64,000 bases of DNA from Ruegeria lacuscaerulensis (GTDB lineage Bacteria > Pseudomonadota > Alphaproteobacteria > Rhodobacterales > Rhodobacteraceae), in contig NZ_WQDY01000005.1 of NCBI RefSeq assembly GCF_013033355.1, positions 223,841 to 287,840 on the forward strand. Reading direction: 5' to 3'. This document shows, one piece after another, positions 43,650-53,300 of this stretch (positions within the stretch are counted from its first letter, which is position 1; each line of letters begins with the position of its first letter). A model generated the notes under the pieces. The model was not told where the DNA came from, did no database searches, and worked only from the letters and a program-made list of their open reading frames with translations. Both the position numbers and the translations under genes were made by a program.

Positions 43650-43919
43650 ATGGAAGATATGACCGAAGATCAGGCCACCGCCAACTATCGTGTGACAGCG
43701 GGTGAATTGCGCCAGTTCATTGAACGCTTCGAGCGATTGGACGCTGAGAAAAAAGACATTGCTGAGCAGCAAAAAGAGGTCATGGCCGAGGCCAAGGCGC
43801 GCGGCTACGACACCAAGGTCATGCGTAAGGTTATCGCTCTTCGCAAGCGTGACCAGGATGATATTGCCGAGGAAGAAGCTGTACTTGAAATGTACAAAGA
43901 AGCGCTGGGCATGAACTAA
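43650..43919 (+). CDS. DUF2312 protein, GapR-like nucleoid-associated protein
   Basis: An 89-residue coiled-coil protein with the family core AGELRQFIERFERLDAEKKD and ARGYDTKVMRKVIALRKRD. GapR in Caulobacter binds overtwisted AT-rich DNA ahead of replication and transcription. The ATG at 43650 matches family N-termini. It is a single gene. Confidence 0.92.
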   Translation: MEDMTEDQATANYRVTAGELRQFIERFERLDAEKKDIAEQQKEVMAEAKARGYDTKVMRKVIALRKRDQDDIAEEEAVLEMYKEALGMN

Positions 43920-44046
43920 GTAATTCCGAGGCCCTTACAGCCTAATTTAGCGGGCGACAGGTCCCTATTTGACCGAAATTGTAGGGGCAGTAGAGGTGGC
44001 ATCTCGATCATTGAGGTGCAAAGAATGCGTTTATCGATTTTCTTGT

Positions 44047-44922
44047 CTACGGTCGAAGAAAGCGGACGCCGGTTGTGGTCTCCAACCGGTCGATATCCTG
44101 TTCGTAAAGCTCTGAAAACGCGTCCACAATATCCGAATTCCAGCCAGCCAGGTCGAGTTCTTCTTCGATTTTGTCCGGATGCGCATTCTCTGTCAGAATC
44201 AGTGCAAGGGCGTCCGTGACCTCACCGCGAGTCAGGTTTGAATCTGGCTGCGTTAAATCTGCTGCCTTCTGCTTTCCTTCGTCCGTCAGCAAAGACAGAA
44301 GCAGATCGAATTCCTTGTTGATCGGAGTATCGTCCGGCAGATCCGCAATCGCGCGGATAATGTCGCCCCAAATGAACGGCGTGTCTTCGTTGCACCAAAG
44401 CGTTATTTTCACGTTGGGGGCAAGGTCGCGAATATCGTCAATCATACCGATCCAGCTGAGACAGCTCAGGTCAGTGTTGTCGATAACCGCCGCGCGTTCC
44501 GCTTCTGGCAATGACATTAACAACTTGGGGATAAAGCTCCCAAGGTTTTTTAGGGCCAAAAAGATCTCGACCTGATGGCCATGAAACGCGTGCTCGAGCA
44601 GGGCCATTCTTTCGCCCGCGCGAGGGTAAAGCTGCCCGTCCAAAAGAGTTGCTCCGCGATCACCAGCGAACTCGTTGCTCAGGAAGATCGCGCGTTGAGC
44701 GTTTTCGTCCGAGGGCAGCACATTTCGCAACCGATCCTCGCCTTTTGGGGTCAAAGAGCCCGAGTGCAACGCCTGAAACACCGGATTAAAAACTTGCCGA
44801 AATCTTCTGGGGCCAAAAAATCGGGTTCCTGTTTGGGACAGAGTTGTATTGTTGGTCTGTAAAGACGTGAGTAGCCGGCCTTCGTCGGTAAAAGCAGCAC
44901 CGGCGTGGATGGCAACCTGCAT
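44047..44922 (-). CDS. Conserved hypothetical protein, 291 residues
   Basis: A cytoplasmic protein with no signal or membrane helix. Its N-terminus (MQVAIHAGAAFTDEGRLLTS) and the alternation of charged helices recall sulfotransferase-like Rhodobacteraceae proteins, but a PAPS-binding loop is not clear, so I assign no function. The gene is full length with normal codon use. It lies between gapR and the tRNA-Thr gene and is probably the last gene of the core chromosome before the island. Confidence 0.75.
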   Translation of the reverse strand: MQVAIHAGAAFTDEGRLLTSLQTNNTTLSQTGTRFFGPRRFRQVFNPVFQALHSGSLTPKGEDRLRNVLPSDENAQRAIFLSNEFAGDRGATLLDGQLYPRAGERMALLEHAFHGHQVEIFLALKNLGSFIPKLLMSLPEAERAAVIDNTDLSCLSWIGMIDDIRDLAPNVKITLWCNEDTPFIWGDIIRAIADLPDDTPINKEFDLLLSLLTDEGKQKAADLTQPDSNLTRGEVTDALALILTENAHPDKIEEELDLAGWNSDIVDAFSELYEQDIDRLETTTGVRFLRP

Positions 44923-45106
44923 CGTTGGTATACGTCCTTACGTCTTTGGCCTTGTCTGCCGGATTACAGTCTGAGCGTGGTACAGTCAAACCCGGGCTAT
45001 TACAAAGCGCTCGCCCGATTGGACACGAAGAAATCGGACTTTCCTTAAGCAAGGATGAAATTTGAGGCTTGCAGTCCCTCGCCAGAGCCATTAATCGACA
45101 CGCAAT

Positions 45107-45182
45107 GCCCCTATAGCTCAGCTGGTAGAGCAACTGATTTGTAATCAGTAGGTCCGCGGTTCGAGTCCGTGTGGGGGCACCA
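45107..45182 (+). tRNA. tRNA-Thr (anticodon TGT)
   Basis: Seven-pair acceptor stem GCCCCTA/TGGGGGC, D-arm with AGCTCAGCTGGTAGAGC, anticodon stem ACTGA/TCAGT with loop TTTGTAA (anticodon TGT, reads ACA), T-arm GGTTCGAGTCC, discriminator A and encoded CCA at 45180-45182. Its 3' end is the probable integration site of the island that follows. Confidence 0.97.
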
Positions 45183-45295
45183 CTTTAACATCCAGTTGCG
45201 TTCGATTTTGACTGATAGTAGCTTGTAGTTGCAGGATTTCTACTTTCGGATTGTCCGATGTTGTCCTGCCACGTGCGCTGTAATCTGCCCCCAAA

Positions 45296-45346
45296 TGGGG
45301 TACCAAATTGGGGTACGTGCCACACGGTGACTGGAAGGTACCCCCA
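45296..45346. promoter_or_regulatory. Repeated TGGGGTAC motifs before the integrase start
   Basis: TGGGGTAC occurs directly at 45296-45303 and 45309-45316 (period 13) and inverted as GTACCCCCA at 45338-45346, abutting the integrase ATG. A CCCCA/TGGGG pairing also lies at 45288-45300. Plausible recombinase or directionality-factor binding sites. Confidence 0.5.
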
Positions 45347-46552
45347 ATGCCTGTTTTGAGCGACGCACGGATTCGGGCTCTGAAACCTAGGGAGAAGCCC
45401 TACAAGCAGGCCGATTTTGACGGGCTTTATTTGCTGGTGAAGCCGAACGGTTCGAAACTCTGGCGCTTCAAGTATCGTTGGTTCCAAAAGGAAAAGCTGC
45501 TGGCGCTGGGCAAGTATCCAGAAGTGACACTGGCCGATGCGCGACGGAAACGGGACGACGCCCGCAGCCTGATCGCAAATGGCGAAGATCCTTCCAGCGT
45601 GCGCAAAGACAAAAAAGCCAGAGAAGAGGCAGAGAACAACGCTACCTTCTCCAAGTTGGCGGCAGAACTGCTGGAAAAGAAGCGCAGCGAAGGCCGTGCC
45701 GAAGCAACGCTGACAAAGACCGCCTGGTTTCACCGGCTACTTTCCGCAGACATCGGGAAAATGCCGATCACGCAAATAACAGCACGGGATATTCTGGTTC
45801 CGCTGCAGAAGATGGAAAAAAAGGGCAATCACGAAACCGCCGTACGGATGCGGTCTGCTGCCGGGGCCGTCTTTCGCTATGCCATCGCCCTGGGACTCGC
45901 GGATAACGATCCGACCTATGGTTTGAAGGATGCCCTGATCAGGCCCCAAGTACAGCACCGCGCGGCAATCACTGATCCGGCGCAGGTCGGTGCATTGCTC
46001 CGGGCTATCGACGGGTTTGCTGGTCAAAGAACTACGCGCCTCGCGTTGCAACTGCTCGCATTGACTGCCCTGCGCCCCGGAGAGTTGCGAATGGCGGAGT
46101 GGGATGAGATCGACGAGGCCAGAATGGCGTGGACCGTTCCGGCACATCGCGCCAAGATGCGGCGGCCTCACACAATACCGCTTTCCCGCCAAACCTTCGA
46201 TCACTTGAAGGAACTGCGCGACCTGACGGGTTGGGGCAAGTTGCTCTTTCCATCGGTACGTTCATCCAAGCGCTGCATGAGCGACAATACTTTGAATGCC
46301 GCGCTGCGCCGCATGGGATACGAGAAGGACGAGATGACGGCGCATGGCTTTCGGGCAATGTTTTCCACACTGGCCAATGAGTCCGGCCGCTGGCATCCGG
46401 ACGCCATTGAGCGAGCCCTCGCCCATGTGGAAAAGAACGAAATCCGCCGGGCATATGCACGCGGAACACACTGGGATGAGCGAGTTGATTTGACACAGTG
46501 GTGGGCAGATCAACTTGATAAGATGAAGAAGGAAAAACTGGGACATGATTGA
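45347..46552 (+). CDS. Tyrosine integrase, P4/DUF4102 type
   Basis: A 401-residue site-specific recombinase: N-terminal DUF4102 arm-binding domain (ARIRALKPREKPYKQAD), SAM-like core-binding domain (about 98-185) and catalytic domain with R243 (ALRPGELR), K270, H333/R336 (HGFR), H360 (ALAH) and nucleophile Y370. All catalytic residues are intact. Members insert islands at tRNA 3' ends, and this one starts 165 bases after tRNA-Thr. The ATG at 45347 has an aaggt site. It overlaps the next gene by 8 bases. Confidence 0.96.
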   Translation: MPVLSDARIRALKPREKPYKQADFDGLYLLVKPNGSKLWRFKYRWFQKEKLLALGKYPEVTLADARRKRDDARSLIANGEDPSSVRKDKKAREEAENNATFSKLAAELLEKKRSEGRAEATLTKTAWFHRLLSADIGKMPITQITARDILVPLQKMEKKGNHETAVRMRSAAGAVFRYAIALGLADNDPTYGLKDALIRPQVQHRAAITDPAQVGALLRAIDGFAGQRTTRLALQLLALTALRPGELRMAEWDEIDEARMAWTVPAHRAKMRRPHTIPLSRQTFDHLKELRDLTGWGKLLFPSVRSSKRCMSDNTLNAALRRMGYEKDEMTAHGFRAMFSTLANESGRWHPDAIERALAHVEKNEIRRAYARGTHWDERVDLTQWWADQLDKMKKEKLGHD

Positions 46553-47564
46553 ATGTGAACAAGCCCCGGTAAAACCTACCGAACAATTGATCCAAGCTTG
46601 GGTCTATCAGAGCAGTTGGTCCCTCAAAGACGCGGTCCTACTTGCGTTGGGCATTTCGCCGGATGATGCCGGAGCCGCAAAGGAGCTGGATGACCACAGT
46701 GCGCTACTAACTAGAACGAAGCGGTCGGGTGAACGATTTGGCGCGCCTGTTTTTTGGCTTTGGTGGGCAGAGCGCAACAACCTACCGTTCCATGCAGATT
46801 GGTGGCTAGCCATCACACCGGAACGCCCGATCGTATTTGACGGTCAGCATTTTGCGCATCGAAGGAAGGAAATTCTTTCCCCTGAATACGCTGGGCAGGA
46901 ACGGATTCTGATCGGGGAATGGATCCGAAAACCTTATTGGACAGCCCGCGAGGCAATCGATTTGTCGCTGAACTTTAAGCCATTCCGCACAGAAAGCTGG
47001 CGCGGTCACGCCCCGGAAACCGGAGAGACGATACGTGAGCGTGACGACAGGTTCCTGATATTGGAAAGGGCGTTAGAGATCGGGGAAATCAGTGAGAAGG
47101 CGCCTGCAAAGGACTATCTGCTTTGGCTGGCGAAAAGGGGGTATTATGTGTCCTTAGCGTGGCGGCGTGTCGTGGGGATGCCGCCTCACGATGGCCAGCA
47201 TCCGGATACCGTTGCCGAGAATGCGGAAATCATCGCGGAGAACGAAAAACTTCGAGATATGCTGCGAGCGAAAGATGAGCGCCTGTCTGCTTTGGAAGCA
47301 AAGCTTGAGGCCTCTTCCTCCCCCGAAAACAGCCGGGCGCAAAAGTCTGCAAGCACTACACGGATCGCAACGCTTCAAAAAGCCCTCATTGCATGCGCAG
47401 TGGACGGTCACAGTTATACGCCCATCCAAAAACGCTCTGACGTGCCGAAGCAGATTGCGGACAAAGCTGCTGAACTTGGCTGCGGGGTGGATCAGCAAAC
47501 GGTTCGTAGGCTTCTAAAGGAGGCAAGTGAATTGCACGTCAACAGCAACTATTGGAGCGACTGA
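46545..47564 (+). CDS. Island protein with repeated W-xx-EA/DA motif and coiled coil
   Basis: A 339-residue protein of unknown function. Two related motifs occur: SWSLKDAVLLALGISPDD near residue 25 and YWTAREAIDLSLNFKP near 130. A coiled coil rich in AENAEIIAENEKLRD spans about 220-255, and the C-terminal domain (LQKALIACAVDGHSYTP, then VDQQTVRRLLKEASEL) looks like a small HTH-type module. Similar proteins accompany tRNA-site integrases. It overlaps the integrase gene by 8 bases, so it is co-translated with it. No catalytic motif is seen. Confidence 0.75.
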   Translation: MIECEQAPVKPTEQLIQAWVYQSSWSLKDAVLLALGISPDDAGAAKELDDHSALLTRTKRSGERFGAPVFWLWWAERNNLPFHADWWLAITPERPIVFDGQHFAHRRKEILSPEYAGQERILIGEWIRKPYWTAREAIDLSLNFKPFRTESWRGHAPETGETIRERDDRFLILERALEIGEISEKAPAKDYLLWLAKRGYYVSLAWRRVVGMPPHDGQHPDTVAENAEIIAENEKLRDMLRAKDERLSALEAKLEASSSPENSRAQKSASTTRIATLQKALIACAVDGHSYTPIQKRSDVPKQIADKAAELGCGVDQQTVRRLLKEASELHVNSNYWSD

Positions 47565-47585
47565 ACCCTTAAAAATATAATTCAC

Positions 47586-47601
47586 ATCGTGGATCCACGA
47601 T
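47586..47601. promoter_or_regulatory. 16-base perfect palindrome upstream of the AlpA-like gene
   Basis: ATCGTGGATCCACGAT is a perfect palindrome, and the half CGTGGAT recurs at 47610-47616. It lies about 80 bases before the AlpA-like start and could be its operator. Confidence 0.5.
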
Positions 47602-47680
47602 CGGACTTCGTGGATAATCGCTGCACAAGACCGGACCTCGTCAGCCTTGGACCATCTGTAACAAACATAGATGGACTACG

Positions 47681-47881
47681 ATGCAATTTGACGATCTTCC
47701 CAACGAAGCGCTGCTGCGCGAAAAGCAGATCCTGCACCCTCACGGTCCCGTGCCTGTATCCCGTTCGACGTGGTGGGCAGGCGTCCGTGCTGGGCGCTTC
47801 CCTCAGCCTGTACGTCTCGGGCCTCGCACAACAGCTTGGCGTGTTGGTGATATCCGCGAACTCTTGCGGGAGGGCGCTTAA
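47681..47881 (+). CDS. AlpA-family excisionase/regulator
   Basis: A 66-residue single-domain HTH protein: VPVSRSTWWAGVRAGRFPQP recognises DNA, and TTAWRVGDIRELLREGA is the family's C-terminus. AlpA proteins drive excision of P4-like islands or activate their integrase. The ATG is preceded by no strong binding site. Its presence beside a P4-type integrase supports a functional recombination module. Confidence 0.88.
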   Translation: MQFDDLPNEALLREKQILHPHGPVPVSRSTWWAGVRAGRFPQPVRLGPRTTAWRVGDIRELLREGA

Positions 47882-47941
47882 TGCACCAGCTCCCGAACCT
47901 TTCTCTTTCCCATAACTGGGCATCTCTGAATGGGGGTGCCG

Positions 47942-48358
47942 ATGGCTAAATTCAGCTACAATTCTGCTATAGGGGATCTGTTCGCAGATCCCTCTACTGC
48001 CGGTTCGCAACCGCCTGCGTATGACACCAATCAAGGCGGGGTTCAGACTCAAGTTCAGCTTCATTCCAATCCGCCCGCTCTGACGCCAGTGCAGGTTGCT
48101 GCATTGGAGGCGATAGAAGCTGAAAACCTCGGCGAAGACGAACGCTATCTCAAAGACGTTGAAGTGGCTAAACGCTTCGGTATCGCTCGCCAAACAGTTT
48201 GGAAACGCGTGGAGCTTGGTGTTCTACCGGCACCGATCAAGCTGCCTCCAAACAGCAGTCGCTGGCGCCTATCCAGCCTGCTCGCATTTGAGAAAAAACT
48301 GGCTGAAGCATCACACCAAACCAAGAAGAAAAGTCGCAAGTCAGGGCGCAAAATATGA
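47942..48358 (+). CDS. AlpA/MerR-like HTH protein with long N-terminus
   Basis: A 138-residue protein. The first about 70 residues are low-complexity (S, Q, P, N rich); the remainder is an excisionase-like HTH (RYLKDVEVAKRFGIARQTVW, then SSRWRLSSLLAFEKKLAEA) with a basic tail. The ATG at 47942 follows ggggtg. Its last bases overlap the second recombinase start as ATGA, so the two are coupled and may work together, as excisionase and recombinase. Confidence 0.8.
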   Translation: MAKFSYNSAIGDLFADPSTAGSQPPAYDTNQGGVQTQVQLHSNPPALTPVQVAALEAIEAENLGEDERYLKDVEVAKRFGIARQTVWKRVELGVLPAPIKLPPNSSRWRLSSLLAFEKKLAEASHQTKKKSRKSGRKI

Positions 48359-49968
48359 CACGGGCCCACTACAAGGTGAAGGTCTGCCAAGACCAAGTCT
48401 ATTCGGTAGATGAACTGTGTAAAATCTACAATGTTCGCCGCAATGCCATCACCGACTGGATGAAATCCGGCCTGCGGAAATCAGACGATCTGCGTCCTTT
48501 TATTTTTCGTGGGGCTGAGCTGCAACGCTACCACAATGGCCAGAAGCGCAAACCGCTCGCTAAACTGAAACAGGGTGAGTTCAATTGTTTGAGCTGCGGC
48601 AGCGCATGTTATCCCGCTCCACAGTCGATCTCGCTGATGACAACCTCCAGTCATAGGTACATGGCGGTGGGCGTCTGCGCTACCTGCGATGCCCAGGTAA
48701 CAAAGTTACTGAAAGCGTCAGAATACGACAGAATAGAAAAATGCCTTATGTCGGGTACCAGCCTGGCTCTGATAGACGAAAGTAATTGTGAGATCCCAGC
48801 TGATACCGGGAATAAACCCCGCTTTCGCGAGACGGTTTGGTACCCGACAAACGATCGGATCGTGCATGAGTGGCAAATCTATGCTGGGCGCTTTGAGACT
48901 TCGACCAAACGCGCCCATCTGCGGAGCATCCGCATGCTGGAGGTTTTCCTAGGAGGCAAAGCCTTCGACAAGGTCACGCCAAAGGACGCCGCAGACTTTC
49001 GTGATCATTTGGTTAATCTTGGCCAAACGCTCAAAGAGCATGGTGGTTTGAGTAATTCTACCATCCGGCACCACGCGTCGCAGGTTCGCCAGTTCTTCGA
49101 ATGGCTCCGGCTTCAGGACGGCTACAAGCGTTTGAGTCAAAACATCCCACTCTATCTGGAGCTTCCAAAGGCGGTACACGCCAAAACCCTGCCGCGTGAT
49201 GATCGCGACTATCTGACGATCGAGCAGGCGGAAAAGATGTTGGAGAAGATGCCTGATCGCACGATTGCGGAGCGCCGTGATCGCGCCATGGTGGCTTGTG
49301 CTTATGCCAGTGGGTTACGCGCCGCAGCGCTCACTACGCTGAGACTGAAACATATTGACCTTTGTAAAGGGGAGCTGGTTCAGGACGCCTTAGAAATGCG
49401 CGCAAAGAATGGGAAGAGCTTTCGCAGTGTTTTCTTCCCGCGTACTGAAGCCTTCCAAGAGGTTTTCGTAAGCTGGCTTTCGGAGCTAATGGTAATGGGC
49501 TTCACCCAAGACGACGCTGTCTTCCCTGAGCTTGCACATCTGAAACAACGAGGATCAGAGATCAGCCCCGTACCCCCGATGAAATCCTCCTCAGCCGTGA
49601 GCTGCGCCTTTGATCTCGCCACCTCCCAGATCGGACGCAAATGCACACCGCACTCTGTTCGTGATACGCTCAAGGCGCTTGGGGATGAGCTTTGCACCTC
49701 TCCCAAAGACCGTAAAGCCTGGTCCCTAAATCTTGGCCATACGAACGAAAAAATCACTGAAATCTACTATGGAAAAATGTCGGACCATCAACGTCGCAGC
49801 ATTATCGAGGGGCTTTCTACTGGTGGTTTGCTAACCGCCAAGGAAAACGCGATGGTGCTCGACTTCTATGAAAGCCGCTTCGAACGGGGCAGTGACGAGT
49901 ACAACATGGCAAAACGTTTGGCCGAAAGGCGTGCGGCTGCCCGCGATGGAGATGAGGTGCTGGAGTAG
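48355..49968 (+). CDS. Tyrosine recombinase fused to HTH and zinc ribbon
   Basis: A 537-residue recombinase with an unusual front end: an excisionase-like HTH (VYSVDELCKIYNVRRNAITD, residues 15-38), then a zinc ribbon with C78/C81 and C108/C111, then a core-binding domain (about 165-285) and a catalytic domain with R322 (ASGLRAAAL), K351 or K354, H433/R436 (HSVRDT), H462 (LGHTNEKI) and Y471 or Y472. All active-site residues are present. Translation is coupled to the HTH gene upstream. It could mobilise the island's distal part or a nested element. Confidence 0.88.
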   Translation: MTRAHYKVKVCQDQVYSVDELCKIYNVRRNAITDWMKSGLRKSDDLRPFIFRGAELQRYHNGQKRKPLAKLKQGEFNCLSCGSACYPAPQSISLMTTSSHRYMAVGVCATCDAQVTKLLKASEYDRIEKCLMSGTSLALIDESNCEIPADTGNKPRFRETVWYPTNDRIVHEWQIYAGRFETSTKRAHLRSIRMLEVFLGGKAFDKVTPKDAADFRDHLVNLGQTLKEHGGLSNSTIRHHASQVRQFFEWLRLQDGYKRLSQNIPLYLELPKAVHAKTLPRDDRDYLTIEQAEKMLEKMPDRTIAERRDRAMVACAYASGLRAAALTTLRLKHIDLCKGELVQDALEMRAKNGKSFRSVFFPRTEAFQEVFVSWLSELMVMGFTQDDAVFPELAHLKQRGSEISPVPPMKSSSAVSCAFDLATSQIGRKCTPHSVRDTLKALGDELCTSPKDRKAWSLNLGHTNEKITEIYYGKMSDHQRRSIIEGLSTGGLLTAKENAMVLDFYESRFERGSDEYNMAKRLAERRAAARDGDEVLE

Positions 49969-50328
49969 GGGGCATTTACCGCGCTGAACACGAGCGGCGG
50001 AGATGCGCAGAAGGTAGACTTCGGAAATCTACGAGAACAGCGCAAAAAATTTCTTTCACCAAACGCCGAACATGCTGAGACGGGGTTAGGCAAACTTACC
50101 GCTCACAATGTTCCAAAAGAATCTCTGTGAGGAACTAAGAATCCTTCAGGATTGCGTAATAAATTAGGTTCCGCACTTTTAGTCGGGGTTTTCTGCAGGT
50201 TTGGAAAGGTCGTGCGAATTGAAGGTGGGATCCAAATCAGTTCGTACATGCAAAAGGACGCACTTAAAGCCCGGAACATGCCGAAAGCGCAAGGTGTTTG
50301 GCAGAGGTGGGGATTTTTAGGTTAGTGA
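49969..50328. other. Intergenic stretch after the recombinase
   Basis: No supported gene. The base composition becomes AT-richer here. A short AATCCT/AGGATT hairpin lies near 50150, which could end the minus-strand efflux transcript. I see no copy of the tRNA-Thr 3' end. Confidence 0.45.
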
Positions 50329-53300
50329 TTAAGCCGCTGTTTCGTCCTCATTTATTCTAAAAAAAATTGAGTACAGAGTCGGCACCACTATCAGCGTAAG
50401 AACGGTTGCAAAACTCAAACCGCAGATGATCACCACTGCGAGTGACTCGAAAAACGGATCCCACAGCAAAGGCATTACTCCAAGTACAGTAGTAAGTACT
50501 CCCAATGACACTGGGCGGACGCGTAGAACGGCTGAGTCAACAACAGCCAGCAATCGAGGTTTTCCACCGGCAATCTGAGTATCGGTTTCGTCAATAAGGA
50601 CGATAGCGTTTTTGATTAACATCCCTGTTAGAGACAAAATACCCAGTATTGCCATAAATTCGAGTGGCGTTCTGGTTGCCGCGAGCCCCCAGACGACTCC
50701 AATGAGAGCCAGAGGTACTGTCAACCATATGATCAGTGGTTGTCGGACTGCGTTAAATAAGAAGAAAACTACGACAATCATCGCTCCGAACCCAAGCGGC
50801 ATAGTCGAAGCTAAACCGTCGTTCGCACTTTGCGAGTCCCCGTACTCACCTCTCCATTCAAGAGAATACCCACTTGGCAATTTTATTGCCTCTACAAGTG
50901 GTCGGACTTGAGCGAAAAGGTCGCCTGAGAGTACTTCTGGTGCGTTATCGGCTTGTGCGGTGATTGCAAGCTTTCGGTCGATGCGCCTAAGGTTCCCAGC
51001 TTCGAAAACAAGGTCAAATCGGTCTACAACTTGGGATATTGGAATATACCCTCCGGCTACATCGCTATAAACTTGGATGTTTTTTAGGTCACTGATATTG
51101 CTTCGGGCTGCTTCGAACGGGCGCATAACTATGTCCAATAAGTTGTCGCCTTCGCGATAAATCCCTATCGGCGCCCCTACTTGATGCCAGTAAACTGCCC
51201 TGGAAATTTCCGCTTGGGTGAGACCGAGCCTGCGGGCGTTTTCCGTGTCAATAACTGGTCGAATTACCGGCTTTTGTTCGCGCCAGTCGTCTTTTATCGC
51301 GATGGCTCCATTTTCAGCGAATATCAGTTTTGCCTGTTCGGCGAGTTCCCGAAGCACAACGGGATCGGGTCCAGAAAATTCAGCTTCGACTTTCGATCCA
51401 CCACCGGGGCCCAGTACAAACTTCCAAACTTTTGCATATGAGTCAGCGTAGTTTTGGTCAATCCATGACTGAATTTCAGGCTGTAACGCATCGATCTGCC
51501 GGTAATCCTCTACGTCCACCAAAATTTGACCATAGGCGGGGTTCTGGTCTTCACTGTCGTATACCAACATGAAGCGTAAATGCCCGCTGCCCACGGACAG
51601 ATTAGTAGAGTTGACACCTGGCAGAGTTAAGAGATGCGCTTCAATCTCTCGCATGTCCTGACTGGTTTGTTCAATGTCGGTTCCCTCTGGCAAAAAGTAA
51701 TCCACAACAAATTGCGCCCTAGTGCTGTTGGGAAAGAAGCCCGGCGGTACCAGCGCAAACCCTGCGATCGCAGAGAGAAAGAGCGCAACAACAAGCCCCA
51801 CAGTCAGGTACCGGAACCGGATCGCATACGCGAGGAGAGCACGATAGGCACGGAGAATTGCATTCTCTGCAGGCGGTTTTTCCGAGGTTGGTTTCAGCAG
51901 CAGAGTGCAAAAATAAGGCGTGAGCCAAATCGCTACCAACCACGAAAAAAGCAACGAGATAGAAATGGTCCAGAAGAGGCTTCCGGCGTATTCTCCAGTG
52001 TTGTCCGGTGAAAAGCCAATTGGGGAAAACGCCAAAAGTCCTACAACTGTTCCTCCGAGCAGCGGCCATTTGGTTTGATTTACGACAGAGATAGCAGCGT
52101 CGCTGGTGGCTTCGCCGCGTTGAACTCGGACCAACGTACCTTCGACAACGACAATAGCGTTATCAACCAGCATGCCGAGCGCAATGATCAGCGCGCCTAG
52201 TGAAATCCTTTGCATGTCGAGCCCCAGGAGCTGCATGCCGGCAAGCGTGCCTGCGACTGTGACCAACAGAATACCTCCCATGAGTATTCCGGATCTTAAC
52301 CCCATAAAAATTAGCAATATGCCTACAACGATGATGAGCGCCAGAACCACGTTCATGACAAAGTCGTTGATCGATTCTTTTACCGAAGCAGACTGATCAG
52401 AGATTGGCGAAATCTGGATTCCGATTGGCCTTAGGTTCTCCAGCTCGTTTATCCGTTGCTTCACGGCTTCGCCCATGTTCACAACGTTTCCGCCCAGGCT
52501 ATTCGATATTCCAATTCCAATTGCAGGCTGACCGTCCCGAAAAAGTAGGGGGCTTGCGGGTTCAACGTAACCGCGCGACACGGTTGCGATATCTGAAAGT
52601 CGAAATGATGCACCACTACTCGGCACAGAAACGACTAGGTCTTTGATAGCGTCAATTGAGGCTACTGCCGCCGACGGACGTATCTCTATTCGTCGCGAGT
52701 TGGACTTTATGGAACCCGCGGGCGCTACGAGGTTTTGTCCCTCCAGAACTTGCCCAATTTGCTGCGGTGATATTCCAAGTTCTATTAACCTTGCTGGTGC
52801 ATACTCTACAAAGATTGCTTCATTCTGTTCACCACTTAAGACCACCTTGGAAACACCGCTGACGGCAACCAACTCCCTCTGGAGCTCCTTCGCGTACTCG
52901 TGGAGCTCGGCTATTGAATAGCCATCGCCAACAATCGCAAAATATAAGGCATACACATCGCCGAAATCATCGTAGACCTGAGATTGGAGCGCGTTCGGCG
53001 GCAGGCTTGTTTGAGCGTCAAGAATCTTTGCGCGCAATTGGGCAAATCTTGCATGGAGTGACGGAAAATCAGGTGTCGTGGGGATTGTAAACTCGACCGT
53101 CACAGTGCTGAGTCCGGGTGATGAAACTGACTTCACCTCTTTTACCCCGGAGAGCTCTTGTAGAGCATTCTCAATAACCTCAGTGACTTCTTCGGCGACT
53201 TCTTCTGCAGTGGCACCCGGATAAGGTGTTATGACCTGAGCTTGCCTTATTATGAACTCAGGATCTTCGAAACGAGGAAGAGTTAAGTATGCAAAATAGC

